DNA of 64,000 nt, taken from Tiliqua scincoides. Lineage: Eukaryota > Chordata > Lepidosauria > Squamata > Scincidae. Positions 1 through 11,337 of the stretch are shown piece after piece. The number at the start of each line of letters is the position of its first letter. Position 1 is the first letter of the stretch. A program made the translations under genes and the position numbers. The notes under the pieces are model-generated. The model did not search any database. It worked only from the letters and a program-made list of their open reading frames with translations, and was not told where the DNA came from. The stretch is taken from assembly GCF_035046505.1 (NCBI RefSeq), contig NC_089821.1, forward strand, positions 6,434,501-6,498,500. The letters are read 5' to 3'.

Positions 1-1900
1 GCAGATGGAACGCTGGGTGCAGCACTACTCTGAGCTATATTCCAGAGAAAATGTAGTCACCGAAGAAGCACTGAACAACATTGAGTGCCTGCCTGTGCTG
101 GAAGAGCTTGACAGTGAACCAACCCTAGAAGAACTTCACGTGGCCCTGGACTCCCTTGCCTTTGGCAAGGCACCTGGAAAAGACAGCATCCCTGCTGAAG
201 TCCTAAAATGCTGCAAAGAGATCATCGTCACTGAGCTGCATGAAATCCTCTGTCTCTGCTGGAGAGAAGGTGGAGTACCTCAAGACATGAGGGATGCAAA
301 CCTCATCACACTGTACAAGAACAAAGGTGACAGGGGTGACTGCAACAACTACCGCGGCATCTCTCTCCTTAGCGTTGTAGGAAAGCTGTTTGCCCGAGTT
401 GTACTAAAGAGGCTCCAGGTACTTGCAGAGAGCGTCTATCCAGAATCGCAGTGTGGATTCCGAGCCAACAGGTCCACCACTGATATGGTATTCTCCCTTA
501 GACAACTGCAGGAGAAATGCAGGGAACAACGACAGCCACTCTTTATAGCCTTCATAGATCTCACAAAGGCTTTCAACCTGGTCAGCAGAGACGGCCTCTT
601 CAAGATTCTCCCCAAGATTGGATGTCCACCCAGGCTCCTCAGCATCATCAGATCTTTCCACAAGGACATGAAGGGCACTGTTGTCTTCGATGGCTCCACA
701 TCAGACCCTTTTGACATCCGAAGCGGAGTGAAGCAGGGCTGTGTTCTTGCACCAACCTTGTTTGGGATTTTCTTCACTGTCCTGCTGAAGCAGGCCTTTG
801 GAACTGCAACAGAAGGCATCTATCTCCGGACCAGATCAGACGGAAAGCTCTTCAACCTCTCCAGACTGAGAGCAAAATCCAAAGTCCAGCTGAAATGTCT
901 GCGTGACTTCCTCTTTGCCGACGATGCAGCTGTCACTACCCACTCTGCCAAAGATCTCCAGCAGCTCATGGATCGTTTTAGCAAGGCCTGCCAAGATTTT
1001 GGACTGACAATCAGCCTGAAGAAAACACAGGTCATGGTTCAGGATGTGGACTCACCTCCCTGCATTACAATCTCTGAGCATGAACTGGAGGTTGTCCATG
1101 ACTTTGTGTACCTTGGCTCAACGATCTCCGACACTCTTTCTCTCGATACCGAGCTAAACAAGCGCATCGGTAAAGCAGCTACCACGTTTTCCAGACTCAC
1201 AAAGAGAGTCTGGCCCAACAAAGAGCTGACGGAACATACCAAGATCCAGGTCTACAGAGCTTGCGTCCTGAGTACACTTCTGTACTGCAGCGAGTCATGG
1301 ACTCTTCGCTCACAACAGGAGAGGAAACTGAGCGCTTTCCACATGCGCTGCCTCCGACGCATCCTTGGCATCACCTGGCAGGACAAAGTTCCAAACAACA
1401 CAGTCCTGGAACGTGCTGGAATCCCTAGCATGTATTCACTGCTGAAACAGAGACGCCTGCGTTGGCTTGGTCATGTCGTGAGAATGGATGATGGCCGGAT
1501 CCCAAAGGATCTCCTCTATGGAGAACTCGTGCAAGGAAAGCGCCCTACAGGTAGACCACAGCTGTGATACAAGGACATCTGCAAGAGGGATCTGAAGGCC
1601 TTAGGGATGGACCTCAACAAGTGGGAAACCCTGGCCTCTGAGCGGCCCGCTTGGAGGCAGGCTGTGCAGCATGGCCTTTCCCAGTTTGAAGAGACACTTT
1701 GCCAACAGTCTGAGGCTAAGAGGCAAAGAAGGAAGGCCCATAGCCAGGGAGACAGACCAGGGACAGACTGCACTTGCTCCCGGTGTGGAAGGGATTGTCA
1801 CTCCCGGATTGGCCTTTTCAGCCACACTAGACGCTGTGCCAGAACCACCTTTCAGAGCGCGATACCATAGTCTTTCGAGACTGAAGGTTGCCAATACAAA
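1..1900 (+). mobile_element. RL LINE (RTE/Vingi-like non-LTR), 3' 1.9 kb
   Basis: The 3' portion of an APE-type LINE that runs in from the left window edge, so its endonuclease half is outside. It holds the reverse transcriptase and C-terminal region (2-1870) and a very short 3' UTR ending near GAAGGTTGCCAATAC at about 1900. There is no poly(A) tail; other copies end in CCAA repeats. It is about 1% different from the copy at 28286-29979 by eye, so both are young. Clade assignment among RTE, Vingi and Ingi-like LINEs is not settled. Confidence 0.9.
2..1870 (+). pseudogene. RL reverse transcriptase ORF, one internal stop
   Basis: This frame is open from the window edge to 1870 except for one TGA at 1565-1567. 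The copy at 28.3-29.1 kb has Arg (CGA) at this codon, so the stop fits a CpG-type C-to-T change. RT signatures counted from the Met at 5: a template-positioning block NNYRGISLLSVVGKLFARVV near residue 110-130, motif A FIDLTKAF near 183-190, motif B GVKQGCVLAPTLF near 241-253, and the catalytic FADDAA near 304. After the RT come RRLRWLGHVVRMDDGRIPK and, past the stop, a Cys/His motif CSRCGRDCHSRIG. Such a C-terminal Cys motif is common in LINE ORF2 proteins and probably binds nucleic acid. The protein would reverse transcribe its own RNA at a nicked chromosomal target. The product here would lose the C-terminal ~100 residues. Confidence 0.9.
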
Positions 1901-1902
1901 AT

Positions 1903-2315
1903 GTAGGTCATGCCTCGTTATCCACTGGGGATTCCGTTCTAGAACCCCCAGTGGATTTAAAAAAAAAAAATCAGTGGAAAAATAGCTTTAAAGACCCACT
2001 TTCAGGTCTCTTGCTCCTCCATTACTCCTAATGGAATAATTTCATTCCATTATTCACTCCCTTCTAGTAGCTGAACGTGGTATAGCACCTATACCAGTGT
2101 ATTTTGGCAAAACGATGGAGGAGCAAGAAATTTGGAAGTGGGTCTTTAAAGCTATCTTTAACCCCAAGAAGCTTGCAACTGCATAAATGTAGGAAATTGG
2201 ATTTTGGTGTTGTTGTTTTTTTTACTTGTTTCAAGGCATTTAAAGGTGGACCCAGTATCAGTGGAGAGTTAAATCAGTGGATACCAAATCAGTGAATACT
2301 GAGGTATCACCTGTA
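1903..2315. mobile_element. Foldback DNA element directly behind RL
   Basis: Two arms are inverted copies: 1980-2028 (GCTTTAAAGACCCACTT, CTTGCTCCTCCAT) pairs with 2114-2158 (GGAGGAGCAAG, AAGTGGGTCTTTAAAGC). The outer ends GGTCATGCCTCGTTATCC and, read backwards, GGTGATACCTCAGTATTC also pair. TA at the outer edges would suit a Tc1/mariner or pogo-type MITE, but the target site is not clean. Confidence 0.55.
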
Positions 2316-2316
2316 C

Positions 2317-2392
2317 ATGGTTACTTAGAAGTAAGTCCCATCATGTTCAATGGGGTTATTCCTTAGGAAGTGTGCATAAGATTAAACACTGA
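2317..2392. repeat. M-repeat copy (single unit)
   Basis: Diverged copy of the short unit GTTACTTAGAAGTAAGTCCC followed by CAATGGGGTTATTCC. It matches the array units at 42860-43415. Confidence 0.6.
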
Positions 2393-2439
2393 GGGCCCAA
2401 TTCTCTCCAGCTTTCCAGCACTGATGTTTTGCATTTGCC

Positions 2440-2555
2440 ATTTTGTTCCCACTGCCTAGATTGGTTCTGAAGGAGAGGGGGAAGGGCCCCTTGCAAGCTG
2501 TGGTGAGGCTCCCTGCAAAACTTAGTGCTCTGCACCCCCTCTAGCTATGTCACTG
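2440..2555. mobile_element. MITE-A, half copy
   Basis: Contains the right arm CTCCCTGCAAAACTTAGTG, then CACCCCCTCTAGCTATGTC and CACTG at the end. The left arm is degraded. Belongs to the hAT-like foldback family seen intact at 24818-25115. Confidence 0.65.
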
Positions 2556-3527
2556 ATTGGGACCACCCTTGGCACAAAATATCCAGTTAAACCATGTTCA
2601 GCCTGGGCAGTCATGAAATCTTGTTAACCTTTTTGATGACTCTCTCTTTGTTTTTTCCCTCCCTCCTCTTAGAACTTTTCCCTTCAGTTCTGATTACAGA
2701 AGTCAAACAGCCCCTTGGAAATGGAAAATATATATATATAATTTTGGGGTGGAATGATAAAAAGGCTGTAATACACTGAAAGTGAATCTCGGTAATAAGC
2801 AGAGGCTAATTGGAAATGGACTTTCGCACCTCTGAAGGAGGTCATATTGCAAGTCACAGTCTAATGGTGAATAATACTTGAAAAAACAATAAGCTTTCTA
2901 ACACGACAAGAATGATTTGCAGTTAATAATAGAGGGGGTGAAAGGGCAGGCGTTTCAGTTACCCTTGGCTTCACATAGGACAAAATAAAATACCACTTCA
3001 GCTCCTGGGAGCTGCTTGCTTTCTTCCCAGTCATTAGTGCTTAGTTATATCTTAGTGATAAAATCTGTCATTGCTGACTTTATTGACATTAAAGTTGATT
3101 TATTTGCATGCCCAGTGAGTAAGAACTGAATTATGCCAGCATTCACAGTGCTTGAATACTTCAGATTGCAAGTGCAGAGTTGCCTTAATTGTCTTTTGCT
3201 GCTTCACTTGCTTTCTAATCTTGATGGAAAAGAACTGGACCAAATTTTCCCCAGCTCAACGGCTGTTGCCTCCGCCGAGATAACGCCGGGGGTGAATTTG
3301 CTCCGAGACAACAAAGCAAAACACATCAGAAAGGGCCAAAACAGCCACGAGTCAATAGAACAGCACAACAACACTTCTGTAAAAAGCTCTGTACTTTCAG
3401 GGTGGAAAGGAAAATGGAAGACAAACAGATTGGAAGGCTTGCCTTTTCCGTATCTAGAAGATGACCGACATGGTCAAAGGTTAATCTAGGCGATGAAGAT
3501 CTCACATGTCTTGCTTCTTGGAATGTG
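2556..3527. other. Stretch without recognisable gene or repeat
   Basis: Apart from a short (TA)n near 2730-2741 I see nothing recognisable. An open frame at 3133-3489 (118 codons) has no family signature and is probably chance. Confidence 0.5.
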
Positions 3528-3700
3528 AATGTAGCTCAGTGGTAGAGGGAATGTTTTCATGTGGAAGGTCACAGGTGCAAATTCTGGCATCTGTAGGGAG
3601 AGCTGGGGGGGGGGAATGACTGGGAGACAATGGATGGACAATGGATGGACAATTAGATGGACTGATGATCTCAGCAGAAGGCAGTTTTGTATGTTCATTT
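3528..3700 (+). mobile_element. tRNA-derived SINE with CR1-like 3' end
   Basis: An A-box-like TAGCTCAGTGGTAGAG (about 3533) and a B-box-like GGTCACAGGTGCAAATTC (about 3567) give a tRNA-type pol III promoter. The 3' part reads TAGATGGACTGATGATCTC, then CAG and TATGTTCA. This parallels the CR1 ending TAGATGGGCCTATGGCCTGA ... TATGTTCTTA seen elsewhere in the window, so CR1 machinery may have moved it. Confidence 0.75.
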
Positions 3701-4619
3701 ATAAACAAGTATACTAAAAGGGGGAAAAGAATAAGTGGGGGGGGGGGGACATGATAAGAAAGCCACAGTGTACAAATGCATCACACACATGGAGCTCTGT
3801 TCATTTAAAAAAAATCTTCACATATAATACCAGCTGTCATGAGGGCATCTAGAACATTGAAGGAAATGAATCTGACAATGTCACTCCCTGCCTGTCAGTG
3901 TGAATGGGAGCAGTGCCACCCCCTGCCCATCGATATGGGTGGGGGCATCCTTTGCCCAGTCCCCAGCCTGCACATTGCATGGGATCAGACTGGGCACCTG
4001 ATTGGTATCTGAGCAGGCCAGGTGTCTTTAAGGTGTGATGTTTAGCCACAACTGGCAGGTATACTACAGGGGGTAAGAGTAGGGATCTACCTTTAGGTAA
4101 GCAAGAGTCAGATGGAGAATCAGAACCAATCTCTAGAGGCTGTATGGCTGCTTGAGCCATACAGCCTAGTGAGTTTTCAGGTTTCAGTGGCAAGGTCTAT
4201 CTCAATGGCTGTCTGGCTTGAAAAGCTACAGTCACCCATAGGTAACCTCAGGTTGGAGCCAGGGTAGTATATCCCAAATGAGTTTGAACAGGTGAGCTCC
4301 AGGGTAAATGCCTGGAGGTTAGGAGAGAGGTGTTTGTGTAGATAGGACGCACCAGGACCCAGTTGTAAATTGATAAATTGTCATAGATCAACACTCACGA
4401 CTGGGGCAGTCTAAAATGGCAAAATAATGCAAAATTGGACTTATAAAACGATAAAATGCAATATCCTGCTCAATTAACAAAATAACACTGTAATTCACCT
4501 ATTAAAATGACTACAGAGCACCTGTGAGCTTCTGACTGTGATTCTGAGGCCCTAACACCACAGGCAGCTGCTTTCTATAACAGACTGTAAAGTCTTCTGG
4601 GCATGTTCAAAAGCTGACA
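3701..4619. other. Stretch without recognisable gene
   Basis: Holds a G homopolymer at about 3738-3748. Otherwise nothing I can name. Confidence 0.45.
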
Positions 4620-4995
4620 AGAAAAATGCATGGAGCCCGACGGAAGGTGGAACTGAGCCACACTGTGCCTTTACTGGCAAGTACAGGGATGTACCTCAGT
4701 CCACTTCGGGGGGCAGGCCAAGAGGAATGCAACGGCACCAGAATGGTCCCGATCCTATGGACACAGGCCCCCAAAAACACCTGAGAAGGAAGTCCTATGG
4801 AAAGTTAAAGTGAGCTAAACATTCATGTTTACTTGTGAGCAAGCAAATGTGCCTTGGCTCCGATCAATGGCCAGGTGAAGGACAGTGCAAGGCCACCAGA
4901 GTGGTTCCCATCCAATGAGCATCCAATGAAGTTCAACAAATGCTGCAGAAGGCAACCCCCCTCACACTCACACCCCATGGAAAGGTTCTGGTTTT
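4620..4995 (+). repeat. Internal part of a hAT-like repeat
   Basis: Shares GAAAAATGCATGGAGCCC, GCCCCCAAAAACACC, TTTACTTGTGAG and ATGTGCCTTGGCT in the same order with 16355-16587 plus 17114-17225. It therefore belongs to the same interspersed family as the element at 16152. It is more diverged and lacks the LTR insertion. Confidence 0.65.
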
Positions 4996-5299
4996 TGTTT
5001 GTTTGTGCCCTCTATTCCCCCCATAGTAATTCAATGCTATGTTCAATTCTGTTGGTTTAAGTTGCTATCGTCTCCATATTTTAATGTTGCGCCTTTGCGT
5101 TCGGCAGCATTTGGTTCATTGCAGTTGTTCATTCAATGCATGAAAATCTTAAACAGCTCCTGAGAGTTGAATTCAAGTTGTTGACTGCGTAGTTTTGTTC
5201 TTCGGAGGTGGGGAGGAAGTTATGCCTGTTTTATGCCTGTGGCTATGTCTGCTGACAGACACAGACCTAAAACACAGATATACCACCTATATGATAGTA

Positions 5300-5527
5300 C
5301 AGGGTGACCCCCCAAAAACAGAACCCATAAAAATTTTATTAAATCCTATAAAGGTCCAGTAAATTTCAAGAAACTTACTGGACTCAAACTTCAATCTGTG
5401 GGGAAGATGATTGTTCCAATATTTCATGCACAAAGTCGACTTGTATACCCTGAAAGAAAAAAGAAGAAAAATTAAAATTAACAGTTTTATTCAAAGATTT
5501 GTGGGTTCTGATTTTTAAGTCACCCTA
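5300..5527. mobile_element. Mariner-type MITE, 228 bp
   Basis: Left end CAGGGTGACCCCCCAAAAAC and right end, read inward, TAGGGTGACTTAAAAATC both continue into CAGAACCCA. Both are flanked by TA (5298-5299 and 5528-5529). The ends resemble the mariner terminal pattern YAGGGTGNCCCAAAA. No transposase ORF remains. Confidence 0.8.
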
Positions 5528-5529
5528 TA

Positions 5530-6304
5530 GTTACACTTGATAAAAATGCTTTAAAATGGATTCAAATGTTAATTGGGAAGAAAAACACATAACACAACTT
5601 TCAGCCCCCCCTTTTTTAGATAACACTGAAAGTGTCGTCATCCCCCCTCCAATAAAACCTTTTTAGACTGCTCCTATTCACGACCCATTTAACTCCAAAT
5701 CACATGCCTTTGTGGCGGGTACCCAGACAAAGAGCTGTCTATGAGCATAATCCCAATGATTTGTCCAGAAAATGCACAACTCTGCACCTGGGGGTTTAAA
5801 GCTGAACTCTCTGCTGTAGCAGTCTTGGTAGTCTTCCTTACTGCTGATTTGCCTTCTCACCCCACCATATGTTAATTCAGGAGGAGGGAAGTGGGTAGTA
5901 GGGAACTTGTGAGATTCCTCGTCCTGAGACAAGCTTTCAGGACTCAGTCCAAGATCTGCTGAGAAGATTGAGAGCCTTGTTCGGCATCATCCAAGGGAGT
6001 CAGTGGAGGTTGTCATCCCTCCAAGGATATTTATCAACTTGCTGTAAAGAAAGCATCTCCATCTTATGTTTATATGCAACTGTGATAAAACATCCTCAGC
6101 CAGACTTCTGGAATAGTTTGTCTTCCATTAATATCATTCTACGTCAGTGTGACTATTCAGGGATGGCAACTTTTCATGATACTGGTTAAAGCTACTGGAT
6201 TCCTTGTAAACATTCCTTGTAAACATCCTGTTGACATGAATAATGCAAACAGCAACAGACTTTCTGTAAACCAACTGTACTGCTTAAAGTACTATTGTAT
6301 TTCA
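5530..6304. other. Stretch without recognisable gene or repeat
   Basis: Mixed-complexity sequence. The open frame at 5968-6189 has no recognisable motif. Nothing assigned. Confidence 0.45.
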
Positions 6305-6560
6305 CAGATCAGGCCTAGATGCTTTTAAAAAGGGACTGGACCAATTTCTAGAAGAAAAGTTCATCATACGTTACAAAGCGTGATGGGTATGTGCAAGCTC
6401 TTGGTTTTACTAGTAGGCTACCTCAGAATGTCAGGTGCAAGGGAGGACACCAGAATGCAGGTATGTTGTTGTCTTGTGTGCTTCCTGAGACATCTGGTGA
6501 GCCACTGTGAGATCCAGGAAGCTGGACTAGATGACATGATCCAGCAGAGTTTTTCTTAGG
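6305..6560 (+). mobile_element. CR1 3' end, old
   Basis: Reads like the end of CR1 ORF2 (GATGCTTTTAAAAAGGGACT ... TTCTAGAAGAAAAGTTCATC) followed by the CR1 3' UTR (GTGAGCCACTGTGAGATCC ... GCTGGACTAGATGA). It is more diverged than most CR1 ends here and its octamer tail has decayed. Confidence 0.75.
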
Positions 6561-8486
6561 GCCTCACCCCAGAAGGTTCAACTCTGTGGTCCACCAAGTT
6601 CAGGAACATCTCCCAGCAGTCAGTTCTGAAAAGCTGTACTTACAGAGACGCGACCTTGAGCTGCACCTTCTTTCAAGTGCTTGTGAGACTTCCAATCAAC
6701 AGTGCAAATAAAGAACATCTCCAGAGTAACTGGGAAACAATCTGAACAGCAAATACAATGAATCATCTTAACCAACAGCATCCTCAAGGCGAACACACAA
6801 ACAGAGAACAGTGCTGATTCACTGTAGTTTTTTTATATTTACTTGCAGTTTGCCAACACATATTGTCTACCAAGGAATTCTTCCCTGATAGCTGTGGTAT
6901 GATTTCTCCCTTGAATTTCATTAAACTTCCAATATCCTTTAAGGCATTATCACTTAAAAGAATTGTTTCCCCAGAAGTATTTTTTTTTTTTTGGGGGGGG
7001 GGGTGCATGAAAATGAAATAAAAACACATAACACCACTTTTTCACTTCCCATTTTTTTCTGTCCAAAAAAACCCTCAAAATCTCCCCCCCCCCAAAAAAA
7101 AAAATTTCTAACATATCTACATAATGCTCACTGTAAGCTGGTCAGGCTAGACTGGGAAGATGCAGGTGATGATTGTGCATCTGCTAACACTATACAACAT
7201 ATATCACCTAGCTAGTACACTTTTCAAGTGATTCTAATCTATAAAAATGCACTTAACATTATATATAAATATAAAAATTATATCTAAAATTATAAAAATT
7301 ATATATAAATATAAAAATTTATAAAAATTGGGAGGGGGAAAACTTAATTCCACTTTCTGCGCTTTTGCTCTTGGGGGGAAACTGTGAAAGGATAACAAAA
7401 TTTAAATACTCTGTCTATAACAGCTTCCCTCACAGTTCAAATAGCAGCTTGGGGGACAGGATTTTGATTGGGACTGTGGTGCTGGGGGAAAAGCCTCCCC
7501 CCCACACATCTTGCAGTTCCTGGTCCACACCATCTCCATCCATTTGTTGCTATTAAAAAAGCAGGGAGGCCCCCTCAATATTACTTTCCTTCTGCGCCCC
7601 CTTCCACCTTCTCCCCACTCTGGCCCAACTTCCCCACTGTCTTATCTGCTCCAGCAGGTGGGCCGTGATCTCCAGTGCCAGGCAGTGCACTGCTTTTACA
7701 GCAGCAGTAAAGCAGGTCGCTCTAGTGGAACACTTGTCCCGCCAGCACTACAAGCCTCTAGGATTGGGCCGTAAAAACCGACAGCTGTGCCCTTTGAGGC
7801 ACTGAGGTTGATACCAAGTGGCAGTCCTGCAATTCCTCTTCACTGGTGCACATGCCGTAATTAATTTTATTCTGACCCCTTTTACCCAGAAGACTTCTTT
7901 TAGGTTAATTACTACGGGAGCATCTTTAAAATAGCTCATTGTGGATTAATTAACGTCCTTTAACCATCCTTCCATACTCAGTCAAGATGGTTAAAAAAGG
8001 GTACCAATTCCATCGTGACACCTCACATTTGTAATGCCTTCTCGATTCCTCCCCCCCTCTTGCATGCGTATGCAGACACATCTCATATCACCATGTCCAT
8101 TGCACAGGTGGAACACACATACAGAGATGTCTTTTCATAGACATGTGGCTCACTCTTCAGTGTTCACACACAATCACAACGCTTAGGCAGTGGTCTCTGT
8201 GCAGACATACAACATGCATACTGATACATGGGTGCTCCATAAACTCCAGCAGGGTCTGCAGTTTGGCAAACAGCTGAAGGTGGTGCATGCTTGCCTTCCA
8301 TCCTGGCACCCGTGCTCCACACTGAACCATTTTCCAAATCAGAAGCTTTCAAAGTGTCTCTTTGCACTCAAAGAAACTCACAAGCTTCATGGCAGTCCAC
8401 GCACATGTTCAGTAGTGTGGGGCTGTTCATATCCACCACTTCCCTAAAATTGATCTGATCTCTATATAAATAAGTGAGATACCACA
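6561..8486. other. Unassigned stretch with low-complexity patches
   Basis: Contains T/G homopolymers at 6979-7003, C/A homopolymers near 7083-7105 and a (TATAAAAAT)-like AT-rich patch at 7250-7330. The rest has no gene, SINE or LINE that I recognise. Confidence 0.45.
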
Positions 8487-9945
8487 CTTTCAAACCATGT
8501 GAGCACACTTTAATGGTAGGAGCACACCCAGGGAGCACACCTCCAGGTGTAGCCTTACCATCGATTTGTACAACGGCATTATAATATTAGCCGTTTTGTT
8601 CTCAATACCCTTCCTAATGATCCCAAGCATAGAATTGGCCTTCTTCACTGCCGCCGCACTTTGGGTCGACACTTTCATCGACCTGTCCACCACCACCCCA
8701 AGATCTCTCTCCTGATCTGTCACAGACAGCTCAGAACCCATCAGCCTATATCTAAAGTTTTGATTTTTTGCCCCAATGTGCATGACTTTACACTGACTTA
8801 CATTGAAACGCATCTGCCATTTTGCGGCCCATTCTGCCAGTCTGGAGAGATCCTTCTGGAGCTCCTCACAATCACTTCTGGTCTTCATCACTCAGAAAAG
8901 TTTGGTGTCGTCTGCCAACTTAGCCACCTCACTGCTCACCCCGTCTCCAGGTCATTTATGAAGAGGTTGAAAAGCACCAGTCCCAGGACAGATCCTTGGG
9001 GCACACCGCTTTTCACCTCTCTCCATTGTGAAAATTGCCCAGTGACTCCCACTCTCTGTTTCCTGGTCTTCAACCAGGTCACAGTCCAGGAGAGGACCTG
9101 TCCTCTAATTCCCTGACTGTGGAGTTTTTTCAGTAGCCTTTGGTGAGTGACCATGTTGTACGCCTTCAGAAAGTTCAGATATATAATGTCCATGGATTCT
9201 CCTGCATCCACATGCCTGTTGACCTTTTCAAAGAATTCTATAAGGTTCGTGAGGCAAGATTCACCCTTATAGAAGCCATGCTGATTCTCCCTCAGCAAGG
9301 CCTGTTCATCTATGTGTTTTGAGATTCTATCTTTGATGAGGCATTCCACCATCTTACCCGGTATAGATGTTAGGCTGACAGGCCTATAGTTTCCCGGGTC
9401 CCCCTCTTTCCCTTTTTAAAGATTGGCATGACATTTGCTATCCTCCAATCCTCTGGCACCGTGGCCATTTTGAGGGACAAGTTGCATATTTTAGTCAAGA
9501 GATCAGCAACTTCCGTCTTCAATTCCTTAATAACTGGTGGGTGGATGCCATCAGGGCCCGGTGACTTATTCATCTTTAATTTATCAATGAGGTCTGAAAC
9601 ATCTTCTCTTTTAACCTCTATCTGACTTAATTCCTTGGTCAGGAGGGGCCATTCGGGCAGCGATATTTGCCCGAGGTCTTCTGCCGTGAAGACAGATGAA
9701 AAGAACTCATTTAATTTCTCTGCCATCTCTAAGTCTCCTTTTATCTCCCCTTTCCCTCCCTCACCATCCAGAGGGCCACCCGCTTCTCTGGCGGGTTTCC
9801 TGCTTCTAACATATTTGAAGAAGCGTTTATTATTCCCCTTAATGCTGCTGGCCATGTGTTCCTCATAGGCTCTCTTGGCCTCCCGTATCACCTTCTTACA
9901 TTTCTTTTGCCACAGTTTATGTTCCTTTTTATTCTCCGCGATCTA
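8487..9945 (-). mobile_element. CR1 LINE, 5'- and 3'-incomplete
   Basis: A minus-strand CR1 copy covering part of ORF2. It begins inside the coding region near 9945 and stops before the C-terminal and 3' UTR parts. The 5' border abuts a hAT-like terminal fragment. Confidence 0.9.
8490..9891 (-). pseudogene. CR1 ORF2 reverse transcriptase, broken
   Basis: Three consecutive minus-strand open pieces, 9891-9370, 9352-8936 and 8891-8490, together give a CR1 RT. In order: the EEHMASSIKGNNKRFFKYVR and NKSPGPDGIHPPVIKELK blocks; a motif A region reading [10 protein letters not shown], where CR1 normally has a YLDF-type motif, so the catalytic Asp seems replaced by Asn; and motif [11 protein letters not shown]. 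The motif C ADDTKLF is encoded near 8903-8925 but in a shifted frame. Then come the ERDLGVVVD and ANSMLGIIRKGI blocks typical of CR1. The frame breaks near 9360 and 8930-8890, plus the motif A change, mark it as a dead copy. Confidence 0.9.
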
Positions 9946-10010
9946 CTTATTTTGCCTCGCGATCTACCGGTAGATTGCGATCCACCTATTGAGCACCCCT
10001 GCCTTAGATT
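9946..10010 (-). mobile_element. hAT-like terminal fragment
   Basis: On the minus strand this reads AGGGGTGCTCAATAGGTGG, then GATCGCAATCTACCGGTAG. The CAGGGGTG-type end is usual for hAT (Charlie-like) elements. The other end is not seen, so this is a weak call. Confidence 0.35.
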
Positions 10011-10130
10011 ACCGCACCACCAAAGCTGCCTTTTCATAGTCTTCATGAACAACCAAAGTCATGGCTGTGATCCTAAAGGATGCTTCATGAGCACTCCCCC
10101 AACATTTGGATTGCAAAACAGCACGACTGA

Positions 10131-10268
10131 GGGCCCATCCTATCCAACTGTCCAGCGCTGATTCAGCCAAAATGCAACCCTGAGGCACCTTGAGGGGGCC
10201 TCCTTGACTGCCCCCCACCCCACCAAAATGCAGTTGGCACGGCTGGAAAGTTGGAGAGGATCAGGTCC
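10131..10268. mobile_element. MITE-B, 138 bp, TSD TGA
   Basis: Starts GGGCCCATCCTATCCAACT and ends with the inverse (AAGTTGGAGAGGATCAGGTCC). It is flanked by TGA at 10128-10130 and 10269-10271. Foldback with 3-bp TSD, as in PIF/Harbinger-type MITEs. Confidence 0.75.
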
Positions 10269-10271
10269 TGA

Positions 10272-11214
10272 ATTTCATCATCTCTCTCCTGTGTACAAAC
10301 CGGCCCTCAATAGCACTGCTCTTGAATTTGAATCTCTTTTCAGAAATGCAATTTAAGTTTCTTGATGCTCACTCACCAATATGAACAATTAATTATCAAT
10401 ACGATCTTTATTTTAAAAAAATCATTTACATCAATAAATAAGAGCTGCTATCATGTCACATACATTTATATACGTTCTCCCCAAAGTCACATCTATTTCC
10501 CAAGTTCTCTGGTTGTACCATTTTGCTGTCTTTTCCTTGCTTTTGTTTGTTGTTGAGACATTTTTGTCTCAATTTTTGAGACATTATTAGCTGTTTTGAT
10601 GATCCCTGGCAGGGGCTGGAATGATGGGATAAAAATATTTTAAATAAATAAATAAAAGGATGTTTAGTTTCTGAAGACTTACTGTGCAAAAGGCGGTAGA
10701 AAGCTTCCATGGGTATATACCAAGTTTATTCGGTTTAAGATTCCCAAGATGATTCAAACTCAAAGGAAACTATGCAGATATTTTGATTTTTAGGCATGTT
10801 CAAAGAATGTTGCTATACCAAATAGCTCTTATCCTGAAGAACTCTTTTGAGGTCGAAACACATTGGAAAAGTTGAGCTGAATCAACCTGGAGCATGCAAG
10901 GTGTGAGAAGATGACTCAGTTTTTATCATATCAAGGTTCCTATTTGCTGCAAGATTCCCAAGCTGCAAGCCGCTTCACATTTTTGCAAACAGTGATGTAG
11001 TGGTGGGTCTACTCAGTCCTACTAACACCTGCGTCAACAATTTTGCTGGCACAAGTCTGAATGGATCTTGTAAGGCAGATCAAGACACGGAAGAGGGATA
11101 GGATTTTGACAGTGCTGCTGCCATCAATACTGCCCCTGTCCAGCCTTTGTTCCTCTACTTGTTCTCTCCCATCTCCTCCCCATTCATTCCCCTCCCCACC
11201 CAAATCATTGATTG
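10272..11214. other. Stretch without recognisable gene
   Basis: AT-rich with an AAATA run near 10635-10655. No gene or repeat assigned. Confidence 0.45.
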
Positions 11215-11337
11215 ACCTGTCCTCCATGAATTTCTGTTTTAAAGTCATGTAGGTTAAGGACCATCACCACATCTGGTGGCAACAAATTCCATATATTATT
11301 TCTACACTGTGCGACAAAACATATTCTGAAGATTAAC
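11215..11337 (-). mobile_element. CR1/L2-like ORF2 C-terminal remnant
   Basis: Minus-strand translation gives NIWNLLPPDVVMVLNLHDFK, matching the WNSLPQDVV..LDAFK block at the end of CR1-like ORF2 proteins. Confidence 0.6.

Noticed and set aside
436-819. Antisense 127-codon ORF in RL (and its twin at 29337-29720)
   Set aside because: It lies opposite the reverse transcriptase frame and is conserved only because the sense frame is; no family features.
3133-3489. 118-codon ORF in apparently unique DNA
   Set aside because: No domain, no splice context, low-complexity Leu-rich start; length is compatible with chance.
8661-9116. Plus-strand 151-codon ORF
   Set aside because: Antisense shadow of the CR1 ORF2.
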